Below are positions 26,699-34,236 of a stretch of DNA of 64,000 nt, in pieces. How positions within the stretch are numbered: the stretch's first letter is position 1; each line of letters starts with the position of its first letter. This stretch comes from Haloplasma contractile (GTDB lineage Bacteria > Bacillota_I > Bacilli_A > Haloplasmatales > Haloplasmataceae): NCBI GenBank assembly GCA_016841945.1, contig JAENYC010000006.1:1-64000 (forward strand), in the 5' to 3' direction. Both the position numbers and the translations under genes were made by a program. The notes under the pieces are model-generated. The model did no database searches and was not told the DNA's origin. It saw nothing but the letters and a program-made list of their open reading frames with translations.

Positions 26699-26953
26699 AT
26701 GAACATACCAAGAGAAGGAAACATATCAGAATATCTTCAAAAAAGGAATCATTTGAAACATGCTATGAATCAATTAAAATATGAAGTTGCAGAAGAAATG
26801 GGTTATGATCAATTTAAATTACCAAAAAATGGTAGTGATACGTCAAGTCGTGAAATTGGTTTATATGCTGGTCCTGTAGGTGGTGTTATTGTTAAAGAAC
26901 TGATTGCTCAAGGTGAAAAAGCGTTAATGGATAAATATGGTAGTCATAAATAA
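26699..26953 (+). CDS. Alpha/beta-type small acid-soluble spore protein
   Basis: An 84-residue protein with both diagnostic blocks of alpha/beta SASPs. The first is AMNQLKYEVAEEMGY, which contains the germination-protease cleavage region (YEVA then E-E-M-G). The second is TSSREIGLYAGPVGGVIVKELIAQGE, matching the usual T-SRENG-VGG-M-K-L arrangement. These proteins coat spore DNA, switch it to an A-like form and protect it from UV and heat; the protease GPR degrades them at germination. The N-terminal extension (about 20 residues) is slightly unusual. The gene has an AAAGGAG site and would be expected to need a forespore sigma factor; I could not assign the promoter with confidence. Confidence 0.88.
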   Translation: MNIPREGNISEYLQKRNHLKHAMNQLKYEVAEEMGYDQFKLPKNGSDTSSREIGLYAGPVGGVIVKELIAQGEKALMDKYGSHK

Positions 26954-27096
26954 AGTATATTATCTCTAATTATTAGTTTGAACAATTTTTATGTAATCAT
27001 TTATTGTCAAAAAAAACTAATGAAAAATATTTATAGATTCTTAAAAATAGTTCACAATATAAATGTCATCAATATAATCAAATAGGAGGATTATAA

Positions 27097-27576
27097 ATGA
27101 ATAATAATAACGATAATAACCGTAATAGAAATAATAACAATCGTAACTTCAATGTAGAATTTGGTACGATGGGACAAGGTATGTCACAAGAAGCAAAAGC
27201 GAGAAGTCAAGCTGCTCAACAACAATACCGTAATCAAAAACAACAACAAAATCAAGGCCAAGGTCAACAGCAACAACGTTATATGAATGAATATGCTCAA
27301 GGAACAGGATCTATGGCACAAAGAGGATATAATGCATATTCTCAAGAAGCAAAAGCTGGTACTCAAGCAGCTCAACAACAATATCGTAACCAAAGCCAAC
27401 AGCAAAATCAAGGTCAAGGTCAACAACAACAACAACGTTATATGAATGAATATGCTCAAGGAACAGGTTCTATAGGAAAGAACGCAATGAGTCAACAAGC
27501 AAGAGCAAATTCACAACAAGCTGCACAACAATATAAGAATCAATCAAACTTACCTAATCAAGGAAATAATCAGTAA
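27097..27576 (+). CDS. Asn/Gln-rich repeat protein, probable gamma-type SASP analogue
   Basis: A 159-residue hydrophilic protein dominated by Asn, Gln and Ala. Two nearly identical units run through SQEAKA, QAAQQQYRNQ, QQQNQGQGQQQQ and RYMNEYAQGTGS, with a partial third (SQQARANSQQAAQQYKNQ). Gamma-type SASPs (SspE) are also Gln/Asn-rich repeats and carry T-E-F-A-S protease sites. The segments VEFGTM and NEYAQ here could serve the same purpose. In known sporeformers they are amino acid stores. Its position directly after an alpha/beta SASP gene supports a spore role, but this is inference; it could be another Q-rich spore or surface protein. Confidence 0.6.
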   Translation: MNNNNDNNRNRNNNNRNFNVEFGTMGQGMSQEAKARSQAAQQQYRNQKQQQNQGQGQQQQRYMNEYAQGTGSMAQRGYNAYSQEAKAGTQAAQQQYRNQSQQQNQGQGQQQQQRYMNEYAQGTGSIGKNAMSQQARANSQQAAQQYKNQSNLPNQGNNQ

Positions 27577-27605
27577 CAAATAATATACTTCTAATTGATG
27601 ACCCG

Positions 27606-27636
27606 AATCTGTCAGTATATACTGACAGATTTTTGG
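27606..27636 (+). terminator. Strong terminator after the Asn/Gln-rich gene
   Basis: AATCTGTCAGTAT (27606-27618) and ATACTGACAGATT (27619-27631) form a 26-bp perfect palindrome followed by TTT. Confidence 0.8.
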
Positions 27637-27701
27637 TTATTTTTGAATAATCATTTCTAAATTACATAATATATGGTTGATATTTATTTCGGAGGTATCA
27701 T

Positions 27702-28658
27702 ATGAGTAAAATTGGGTTACCAAGAGGTCTTTTATATTATGAATTCGCACCATTATGGACCACTTTCTTTGAAGCATTAGGTGCGGAAGTTGTTGTGTCA
27801 CCAAAAACGAATAAAAAAATATTAGATGATGGGACACGTTATTGTGTTGATGATGCCTGTATTCCTGTCAAAGTCTTCCATGGTCATGTGTTAAATTTAA
27901 AAAATAAAGTAGATACATTATTTATTCCACGTATTATGGGGATTCATCAAAAGGAATATATCTGCCCTAAATTTTGCGGTTTACCTGAAATGATTAAATA
28001 CTCAATAAATGATTTACCGAAAATGATTAATACTAAAATTGATTATACAAAAAAAGATCAGTCTAAACGGACCATGAATCAAATTGCATCTTATATCACA
28101 ACCAATAAAAAGACAATACAAAAGGCCTATCAAATGGCCAATCAATCCTATACAGAATATAAGAAAAATCAAAAAGAGCTACTCATATCAAATAATCATA
28201 ATATTATGATAATGGGACATCCCTATATCATTTATGATGATTTTTTGAACATGAGTATAAAGAAAAAATTAAAGAAAGCAGGTCTATATCCAGTTACCTA
28301 TGATATTTTTGATGAGAGTATCCTAAATAAATATGCATTAGGCTATCATGGGAAAATCTTCTGGTTATTTTTTAGAAAAATGATTGGCGCTTGTTTATAT
28401 TTAATAGACCACAAATTAGTAGATGGTGTGATTTATTTATCCTCATTTGGATGTGGCATTGATTCTGTTGTTGCCGAGACAGTTGAAAGAAATATTAGAA
28501 GGAATAGTCAGATTCCTTTTATGTTAATCACCATTGATGAACATAGTGGAGAAGCTGGGTTTAATACAAGACTCGAAGCTTTTATTGATATGTTGAAATG
28601 GAGGAATAAAGATGAAAATTACCTTTCCCCATATGGGGACTACGTATATTCCCGTTAA
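27702..28658 (+). CDS. DUF2229-type protein related to 2-hydroxyacyl-CoA dehydratase activase systems (first)
   Basis: A 318-residue cytoplasmic protein. Its start KIGLPRGLLYYEFAPLWTTF, followed by the Cys-containing RYCVDDACIPVKVFHGHV and ICPKFCGLPEM, matches the DUF2229/CoA-substrate-specific activase-related family. In many anaerobes this region is fused to an activase in proteins above 1400 residues. Conserved Cys residues could hold an iron-sulfur cluster. The later segment SSFGCGIDSVVAETVE and IDEHSGEAGFNTRLEAFIDM is also typical. It is first in a tight three-gene operon that ends with the activase itself. The reaction is unknown. Confidence 0.8.
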   Translation: MSKIGLPRGLLYYEFAPLWTTFFEALGAEVVVSPKTNKKILDDGTRYCVDDACIPVKVFHGHVLNLKNKVDTLFIPRIMGIHQKEYICPKFCGLPEMIKYSINDLPKMINTKIDYTKKDQSKRTMNQIASYITTNKKTIQKAYQMANQSYTEYKKNQKELLISNNHNIMIMGHPYIIYDDFLNMSIKKKLKKAGLYPVTYDIFDESILNKYALGYHGKIFWLFFRKMIGACLYLIDHKLVDGVIYLSSFGCGIDSVVAETVERNIRRNSQIPFMLITIDEHSGEAGFNTRLEAFIDMLKWRNKDENYLSPYGDYVYSR

Positions 28659-29727
28659 AATGATGCTTGATGAATTAGAAGTTGAAGTTGTTTTACCGCC
28701 TAAAAGCAATAAGAAGACATTAGAATTAGGGACGAAGTATTCACCTGAAGGTATTTGTGTTCCTTTCAAAATCATCACAGGAAATATAATTGAAGGGATT
28801 GAACAGGGAGCAGATACTGTTTTTATGTTAACTGGATGTGGTCCATGTCGATTTGGTATTTTTCATGCGTTACAAAATGAGATTATACGAGATATGGGGT
28901 ATGAAGTAGAATTTATTACTGCAGACCGTTTTAGTAATTATCAAGGTTTAAAGGAATTTGTCGATCAGCTAAAAGAAGCGTCTTCTAGTAATCACTATAT
29001 TAAAATTTTAAAAACAATTAGAAAAGGATTAAAATTATTAAATGAGGTTGATGTACTTCATGATTTAGGTAATAAGATAAGACCTAAAGAAATAAATAAA
29101 GGTGAAGTAGATTACCTTTTTTCACATTATGAAAACGAAATTAGGAAATCATATGGGTATATCGAGATGATGGAGATAACTAAATCATATCAAGAGAAAA
29201 TAAAAAACGTATCTATCAATAAAAGTAGGGATTGTTTAAAAGTAGGGATAGTAGGAGAAATATATACGATTATCGAAAATTATATAAACTTTAATATAGA
29301 ACGAAAATTAGGAAATATGGGCGTTGAAGTGATTAGAACAACATCAGCAACTGAATTTGTTAGAGAACAATTAGATTTTATCCCTTTTATTCGTTCAGAA
29401 AAGAAAAAAATTTATCAAGCAGCCTCTTTATATTTGGATATCCCGATAGGAGGACATGCGATTAATACAATTGGAAATATTATACGTGGGGTGCATAATG
29501 AATATGATGGTTTTGTTCATCTATTACCCTTTACTTGTATGCCAGAAATTGTCGCATTGAGTATTTTACCTACAATAGAAAAAGAACAAAATGTACCAAT
29601 TATGAGTTTAGTATTAGACGAAATGACAGGAGAAGCAGGATATATGACAAGACTAGAGGCCTTTGTTGATTTAATACAAAGAAGGAGAGAACTAAAAAAT
29701 GAAGGAAAAAGTTTTTCTTGGTATTGA
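28612..29727 (+). CDS. DUF2229/HgdB-like protein of dehydratase-activase system (second)
   Basis: A 371-residue paralogue or partner of the preceding protein. KITFPHMGTTYIPVKMMLDE opens it. KYSPEGICVPFKIITGNI and MLTGCGPCRFGIFHALQNE carry Cys residues suited to an iron-sulfur cluster. LLPFTCMPEIVALSILPTIE and LDEMTGEAGYMTRLEAFVDL parallel the ending of the first protein. The start at 28612 follows a GGAGG site and overlaps the previous gene by 47 bp, so translation is probably coupled. The family resembles the HgdB-type or double-cubane-cluster proteins that receive electrons from an ATP-driven activase. Substrate unknown. Confidence 0.78.
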   Translation: MKITFPHMGTTYIPVKMMLDELEVEVVLPPKSNKKTLELGTKYSPEGICVPFKIITGNIIEGIEQGADTVFMLTGCGPCRFGIFHALQNEIIRDMGYEVEFITADRFSNYQGLKEFVDQLKEASSSNHYIKILKTIRKGLKLLNEVDVLHDLGNKIRPKEINKGEVDYLFSHYENEIRKSYGYIEMMEITKSYQEKIKNVSINKSRDCLKVGIVGEIYTIIENYINFNIERKLGNMGVEVIRTTSATEFVREQLDFIPFIRSEKKKIYQAASLYLDIPIGGHAINTIGNIIRGVHNEYDGFVHLLPFTCMPEIVALSILPTIEKEQNVPIMSLVLDEMTGEAGYMTRLEAFVDLIQRRRELKNEGKSFSWY

Positions 29728-30679
29728 TGTTGGTTCTGTTAGCACAAATATTGTTTTAATGAATGAGGAACAAGCGTTAATTGAAAAGATGTACTTACGA
29801 ACGATGGGAAATCCGATTAAAGTATTAAAAGATGCATTACATACATTAAGAGATTATCATGGAGATGAAATCGAAATAATAGGAGTGGGTACAACAGGAA
29901 GCGGTCGAGATTTAGCCAATTTTATAGTAGGAGCCGATATTGTGAAAAATGAGATTACATCCCATGCCATTGCGAGCTCTACTTATGTACCAGATGTCAA
30001 AACAATCATAGAAATAGGGGGACAAGATTCAAAAATTATTCTATTGAGAAATCAAATTGTCTGTGATTTTGCGATGAATACAGTATGCGCTGCAGGTACG
30101 GGTTCCTTTTTAGACCGACAAGCTGCGAGATTAGGAGTTCCCATTGAATCTTTTGGTGATATTGCACTTAAGTCTAAAACACCAGTTAGGATTGCAGGTC
30201 GTTGTGCTGTTTTTGCAGAATCTGATATGATTCATAAACAACAACTAGGATATAGTCAAGAAGATATTATCAATGGTTTATGTGAAGCGTTAGTCAGAAA
30301 TTATTTAAATAATGTAGGAAAGGGTAAGGATATTCAAGCACCTGTTGTATTTCAAGGAGGCGTTGCAGCTAATAAAGGAATAAAACGTGCATTTGAAAAA
30401 GCATTAAAATGCGAAGTTTATGTGCCAATACACTATAATGTCATGGGTGCATTAGGAGCAGCGTTGTTAGCTCAAAAGGAACTTAAAAAAACTAAGAAAA
30501 CAAAATTTTATGGCCTAAATACAGCTGATGTTGATTTTCAAGTAAAAGGATTCGAATGTTCTCATTGTCCAAATGCCTGTGAAGTTGTTGGAATATATAA
30601 AGATGGACAGCTCGCTGCAAGATGGGGAGATAAATGTGGAAGATGGTCTAATATTGACTTAGATAGTCCTGTTGCTTAA
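29699..30679 (+). CDS. BadF/BcrA/HgdC-type ATP-dependent activase
   Basis: A 326-residue ASKHA-fold ATPase that injects low-potential electrons into a partner protein. ATP motifs are FLGIDVGSVSTNIVLM, IIEIGGQDSKII and the late GVAANKGIKRAFEKAL. The two Cys that bridge the dimer's [4Fe-4S] cluster are visible in NTVCAAGTGSFLDRQAARLG and AGRCAVFAESDMIHK. Beyond the usual activase length there is a C-terminal extension with CSHCPNACEV and WGDKCGRW, probably a second cluster site. It overlaps the upstream gene by 29 bp. No dehydratase alpha/beta pair is adjacent, so the upstream two proteins are the likely electron acceptors. Confidence 0.88.
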   Translation: MKEKVFLGIDVGSVSTNIVLMNEEQALIEKMYLRTMGNPIKVLKDALHTLRDYHGDEIEIIGVGTTGSGRDLANFIVGADIVKNEITSHAIASSTYVPDVKTIIEIGGQDSKIILLRNQIVCDFAMNTVCAAGTGSFLDRQAARLGVPIESFGDIALKSKTPVRIAGRCAVFAESDMIHKQQLGYSQEDIINGLCEALVRNYLNNVGKGKDIQAPVVFQGGVAANKGIKRAFEKALKCEVYVPIHYNVMGALGAALLAQKELKKTKKTKFYGLNTADVDFQVKGFECSHCPNACEVVGIYKDGQLAARWGDKCGRWSNIDLDSPVA

Positions 30680-30696
30680 AAAAAATACTCAAAATA

Positions 30697-30725
30697 TTGA
30701 AATGAATGCTGATTTATTTTATAAT
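30697..30725 (+). promoter_or_regulatory. SigA-type promoter upstream of the 119-residue protein gene
   Basis: TTGAAA (30697-30702), 17-bp spacer, TATAAT (30720-30725). Confidence 0.7.
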
Positions 30726-30770
30726 AATAGTACAACTTGTAAAATTATGGATAGAAAATAGGAGTTTATT

Positions 30771-31130
30771 ATGAAGTTTGAAATTAAATTAAAAGAAATT
30801 CTTAAAAGTGAAAAAACTAACTTTATCGCGTTAACATTTATATTGATTTTTTTACTTCCTTTCCTAATTTGGTATATTTTTATGGAATATCATCCTCAAA
30901 AAATATTGAGTTTATTAGCGATTATTCCACTATATTTATTATTAGGATGTATCGTATATAAAAAGAGAAAGATTATAAAGGAAATAAAATGGTCAATTCG
31001 ATATTATGATGTTTATCCTACAAAAGTACAAGATATTCTAAAACAACGAAAGATTTCTTTAAATTATTGTCGTGGAAAAAATAGCTTGTATTCTTTATAC
31101 GATGAAGCATTAAAAATGAATAGTATATAA
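30771..31130 (+). CDS. Small two-helix membrane protein, unknown
   Basis: A 119-residue protein. A short amphipathic N-terminus precedes two hydrophobic helices (ALTFILIFLLPFLIWYIFM and ILSLLAIIPLYLLLGCIVY). A basic cytoplasmic tail of about 55 residues follows, with KVQDILKQRKISLNYCRGKN. It has its own promoter upstream and its own terminator downstream, so it is a monocistronic gene between the activase and hydrogenase operons. No family recognised; no link to hydrogenase can be claimed beyond proximity. Confidence 0.6.
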   Translation: MKFEIKLKEILKSEKTNFIALTFILIFLLPFLIWYIFMEYHPQKILSLLAIIPLYLLLGCIVYKKRKIIKEIKWSIRYYDVYPTKVQDILKQRKISLNYCRGKNSLYSLYDEALKMNSI

Positions 31131-31137
31131 GAAATTA

Positions 31138-31169
31138 GAGTTTACATAAATTGTGTAAATTCTTTTTTT
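31138..31169 (+). terminator. Terminator upstream of the hydrogenase operon
   Basis: GAGTTTACA (31138-31146) pairs with TGTAAATTC-type sequence (31152-31162, one G-T wobble) followed by seven T residues. Confidence 0.65.
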
Positions 31170-31197
31170 ATTTATAAATGGTAATAATGATGAGAAT

Positions 31198-31226
31198 TTG
31201 ACCGTATATTTTAATAAAGTTTATTT
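31198..31226 (+). promoter_or_regulatory. Candidate promoter of the hydrogenase operon
   Basis: TTGACC (31198-31203), 17-bp spacer, TTATTT (31221-31226). The -35 is good, the -10 is weak, which would fit an activator-dependent promoter. Confidence 0.45.
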
Positions 31227-31238
31227 TTATTTGGAGAC

Positions 31239-32111
31239 ATGCCAATGAATAAGTGTTTTATTTATGAACAAAAACCCATCGTTTGTCGTAGAATAATTGA
31301 ATACTATAAAGATGTTACTTCAAAGGAGAGACAGAATAAGATTAATTTAATATGGCTTGAAGCTTGTGGTTGTAGTGGAAATATTATTTCATTGTTAAAT
31401 GCCAATGATCCGGATGTTGTTTATTTTTTAGATGAAATGGTTAACATGACCTATAATAATAGTTTAATGGCTAATGAGGGAGAGATAGCGATTGAAAGAT
31501 TTCTAGAAACTTTAAATACTGAATTTATTTTAGTAGTTGAAGGTGCAGTATCTTTAAAAAGTAATGGTTTATACAATGTTGTGGCGCGATATCAGGAAGA
31601 ACTCATCACAGGTATGAAGGCAATCAAAATGGCTTCTGAAAAAGCAAAATATATTATTAGTGTTGGGAGTTGTGCCTCCTATGGTGGTCCATCTAGTGCT
31701 AGACCTAATTTAGCTGAATGTGTGAGCGTCTATGATTTTGTAGAAAAAGAAGTGATTAGAGTACCAGGTTGTCCAAGTCATCCACAATGGGTGATTGGTA
31801 CCATTGCGCATTTATTATCTTTTGGAAAGCCAACTTTAGATGAAGAGAATAGACCCATCATTTTTTACGGTGTAACGATTCATGATCTTTGTCCTAGAAG
31901 GTCATATTTTAATAAAAAAATTTTCGCAGAAACTTTGGGTGATAAGGAATGTATGATCAAATTAGGGTGCAAGGGTCCTTTAACCAAAACGGATTGTCCG
32001 ATTAGAAGATGGAATAGTAGTGATAATTGGCCTATTGGTGATAATACACCTTGTATAGGATGCGCTGCAAATGGTTTTCCGGATGCGATGGAACCATTTG
32101 TGAAGTTTTAG
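31239..32111 (+). CDS. [NiFe] hydrogenase small subunit
   Basis: A 290-residue electron-transfer subunit with ligands for three clusters. The proximal cluster uses EACGCSGN, VGSCASYGG and VPGCPSHPQW. The distal one uses IHDLCPRRSYF, ECMIKLGCKGP. The medial one uses the Cys of KTDCPIRRWN and TPCIGCAANGFP, with the NWP typical of a [3Fe-4S] site. There is no twin-arginine signal peptide and no C-terminal membrane helix, so the enzyme is cytoplasmic, as in group 2-like or other soluble uptake or sensory hydrogenases. Start may be ATG 31239 or ATG 31245; a GGAG site at 31231 serves either. First gene of a complete maturation operon. Confidence 0.92.
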   Translation: MPMNKCFIYEQKPIVCRRIIEYYKDVTSKERQNKINLIWLEACGCSGNIISLLNANDPDVVYFLDEMVNMTYNNSLMANEGEIAIERFLETLNTEFILVVEGAVSLKSNGLYNVVARYQEELITGMKAIKMASEKAKYIISVGSCASYGGPSSARPNLAECVSVYDFVEKEVIRVPGCPSHPQWVIGTIAHLLSFGKPTLDEENRPIIFYGVTIHDLCPRRSYFNKKIFAETLGDKECMIKLGCKGPLTKTDCPIRRWNSSDNWPIGDNTPCIGCAANGFPDAMEPFVKF

Positions 32112-32120
32112 GAGGGTTTT

Positions 32121-33521
32121 ATGAAAAAGATTGTGATTAATCCATTGACGAGAATTAGTGGATTTTTAGAAATACAAGTATTAATTGAAAATAATATTGT
32201 TAATAATGCTATATGTAGTGGGATGCTCTTTCGTGGTTTTGAAAAAATGCTTGAAGGAAGAAGTCCCCTTGATGCAATTTATTTCACAGAAAGGATATGT
32301 GGAATCTGTTCAACAGCGCATTCTGTTGCTGCCGCTAAAGCGTTAGAAGATACATTGGGGATAATACCGAAAGACAATGATAAGATGATTCGTGATTTTA
32401 TTCATGGATGTGAATTTATTCAAAATCATCTTAGACATTTTTATTTATATACTTTTCCTGATTTTGTCAAAGGTCCTAAATTAAATCCAGTGTATAATAA
32501 TGAAATTGCAGATTATCGTTTACCTAAAGAATTAAATGAAAAACTTGCTAATCATTATTTAAAAGCGGTTGAATACAGCCGATTAGCGCATAAAATGTTA
32601 GCGATATTAGCGGGAAAGGCGCCACATAATCATGGGATTTTTGTCGGTGGTGTAACAATTAATATGAATAGTTCTATTTTTATAGAAATTAAGTCAATAT
32701 TAACACAAATCAAAAGGTTTGTTGATGAAATCATGCTTCAAGATATAGACGTAATATCAAAGTATTATGATGACTACTTCTTAAATGGTAAGGGATATGG
32801 TAATTTCATTAGTTTTGGAGTATTTAATGAATATAAAGATGATAATATTCATTACGTTAATCCTAGTGTTTATATCAACAATAGGATAGAAAAATTAAAT
32901 CCAAGTCTTATTACTGAAAATATTGAACATGCCTGGTATATCAATCAACAAGATACTTACAAGCCATTAGAAGAGGGTGGTTTACCTGATGTATATAAAA
33001 AGGATGCCTATTCCTTTGTTAAGGCACCGAGATATAAAGGATTTCCTATGGAAACAGGACCCCTTGCAAGAATGTATTTAAGTGGGATATACACTAAAGG
33101 AATATCGACGATGGATAGAATGATTGCCCGTGTCTTAGAAACGAAAAAGATATGTGAAAGCATGTTAAATATACTGTCTCTTATTCAATTAGAAGATGCG
33201 AATCAAGAAAGGTATCAAATACCAGATGAAGCAGTTGGAATTGGTTTAGTTGGGACAACAAGGGGTGCTTTAGGCCATTATTTACAAATAAAAAATCAAG
33301 TGATTGAAAAGTATACCATCATCACACCAACAGCGTGGAATTTATCAACCATGGATTCAAAAGGGATTAAAGGGGTTATTGAGTATGCGTTAATGGGAAC
33401 AGAATTAAATGATCATAAGATTGCTAAAATTGGAAGAATTGTTCGTTCTTACGACCCTTGTGTTTCTTGTGCGACCCATGTTGTTTCAAACAAAGAAGAT
33501 GTAATGATTCGAGTGGTTTAG
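32121..33521 (+). CDS. [NiFe] hydrogenase large (catalytic) subunit
   Basis: A 466-residue catalytic subunit that binds the NiFe(CN)2CO centre. The N-terminal L1 motif is RICGICSTAH (about residue 60) and the C-terminal L2 motif is DPCVSCATH, giving all four Cys ligands. Thirteen residues follow the His and should be removed by the endopeptidase encoded next. The length is short compared with many periplasmic enzymes but normal for cytoplasmic types. It starts 9 bp after the small subunit with an AGGAGG site. Physiological direction (H2 uptake, evolution or sensing) is not readable from the sequence. Confidence 0.94.
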   Translation: MKKIVINPLTRISGFLEIQVLIENNIVNNAICSGMLFRGFEKMLEGRSPLDAIYFTERICGICSTAHSVAAAKALEDTLGIIPKDNDKMIRDFIHGCEFIQNHLRHFYLYTFPDFVKGPKLNPVYNNEIADYRLPKELNEKLANHYLKAVEYSRLAHKMLAILAGKAPHNHGIFVGGVTINMNSSIFIEIKSILTQIKRFVDEIMLQDIDVISKYYDDYFLNGKGYGNFISFGVFNEYKDDNIHYVNPSVYINNRIEKLNPSLITENIEHAWYINQQDTYKPLEEGGLPDVYKKDAYSFVKAPRYKGFPMETGPLARMYLSGIYTKGISTMDRMIARVLETKKICESMLNILSLIQLEDANQERYQIPDEAVGIGLVGTTRGALGHYLQIKNQVIEKYTIITPTAWNLSTMDSKGIKGVIEYALMGTELNDHKIAKIGRIVRSYDPCVSCATHVVSNKEDVMIRVV

Positions 33522-33974
33522 TTGATTAAAATTATCGCAATTGGTAATAAACTCATGTGTGATGATGGGATTGGTTTAGTTGTATTACAAGAAATAAAAA
33601 AAAGATTACCAAATCAAATAGAAACAATCATTGGAGAAACAGATTATATGTATTGTCTAGATAGAATCAAATCCAATGATATCCTTATTGTTATAGATAG
33701 TTCTAATTTAGGAATAGAACCTGGAAGTCTTTCTTTTTATACACTTGATGAAATAGTTAAAAAACAAAGTTTTTCTTCTCAGCATCAAGTGAGTTTACTC
33801 GATTTATTTAAAATTAATCAATTCAAAAACAAAGTTTATGTGATCTTGATTGAAGTCAGTGAAATAAAGTATCACAATGGATTATCTAAAGTGTTAAGTG
33901 AAAAATTTAGTTCGATTTGTGAAGGGGTGTTTCATATGGTTAAACAGATTTTAAAGGAGAATGATTATGCATGA
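33522..33974 (+). CDS. Hydrogenase maturation endopeptidase
   Basis: A 150-residue protease of the HyaD/HycI family, which removes the C-terminal tail of the large subunit after nickel insertion. IIAIGNKLMCDDGIGLVVLQEI carries the family GN-x-L-x-x-D-D-G-x-G motif with the nickel-sensing Asp. Other expected acidic and His residues are present (VIDSSNLG, SQHQVSLLDL). TTG start directly after the large-subunit stop codon, so translation is likely coupled. It is probably specific for the large subunit encoded just upstream. Confidence 0.9.
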   Translation: MIKIIAIGNKLMCDDGIGLVVLQEIKKRLPNQIETIIGETDYMYCLDRIKSNDILIVIDSSNLGIEPGSLSFYTLDEIVKKQSFSSQHQVSLLDLFKINQFKNKVYVILIEVSEIKYHNGLSKVLSEKFSSICEGVFHMVKQILKENDYA

Positions 33975-34236
33975 TACCTTTTTATTTAAAAAAATAGCGG
34001 ATCATTTATTTGAAGTATGTAAGGAAAATAAAATAATTAAAATCACTCATTTAGAAGTATCAGTTCATAAAAATAGTCATGTGAATAAAAAAAGTTTATT
34101 GAAACATTTATTAGATGAGATTCCAGAACTTATTGATTATGATACCGTGATTATTGTTCATAATGGACAAACTGAGGAATTAACAGCGATTATTAATACG
34201 GTTGAAGGTGTTCATGATGAAACGTTATGTGATTAA
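33967..34236 (+). CDS. Truncated HypA-like nickel chaperone lacking the zinc domain
   Basis: About 89 residues starting MHDTFLFKKIADHLFEVC. The position in the operon, the N-terminal Met-His-acidic nickel site and the VCKENKIIKITHLEVSVHK strand all resemble HypA. Normal HypA has a Glu at position 3 and a four-Cys zinc loop in the second half. Here position 3 is Asp and no CxxC pair exists; the only later Cys is the penultimate residue. ATG 33967 has the better spacing (GGAG 7 nt upstream) and gives MHD. It could be a reduced nickel-delivery protein or a different chaperone occupying the hypA slot. Confidence 0.6.
   Translation: MHDTFLFKKIADHLFEVCKENKIIKITHLEVSVHKNSHVNKKSLLKHLLDEIPELIDYDTVIIVHNGQTEELTAIINTVEGVHDETLCD

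Noticed and set aside
27184-27498. Reverse ORF of 104 residues opposite the Asn/Gln-rich gene
   Set aside because: Created by the complement of CAA-rich repeats; Leu-rich repeats mirror the forward repeat and no ribosome site is present.
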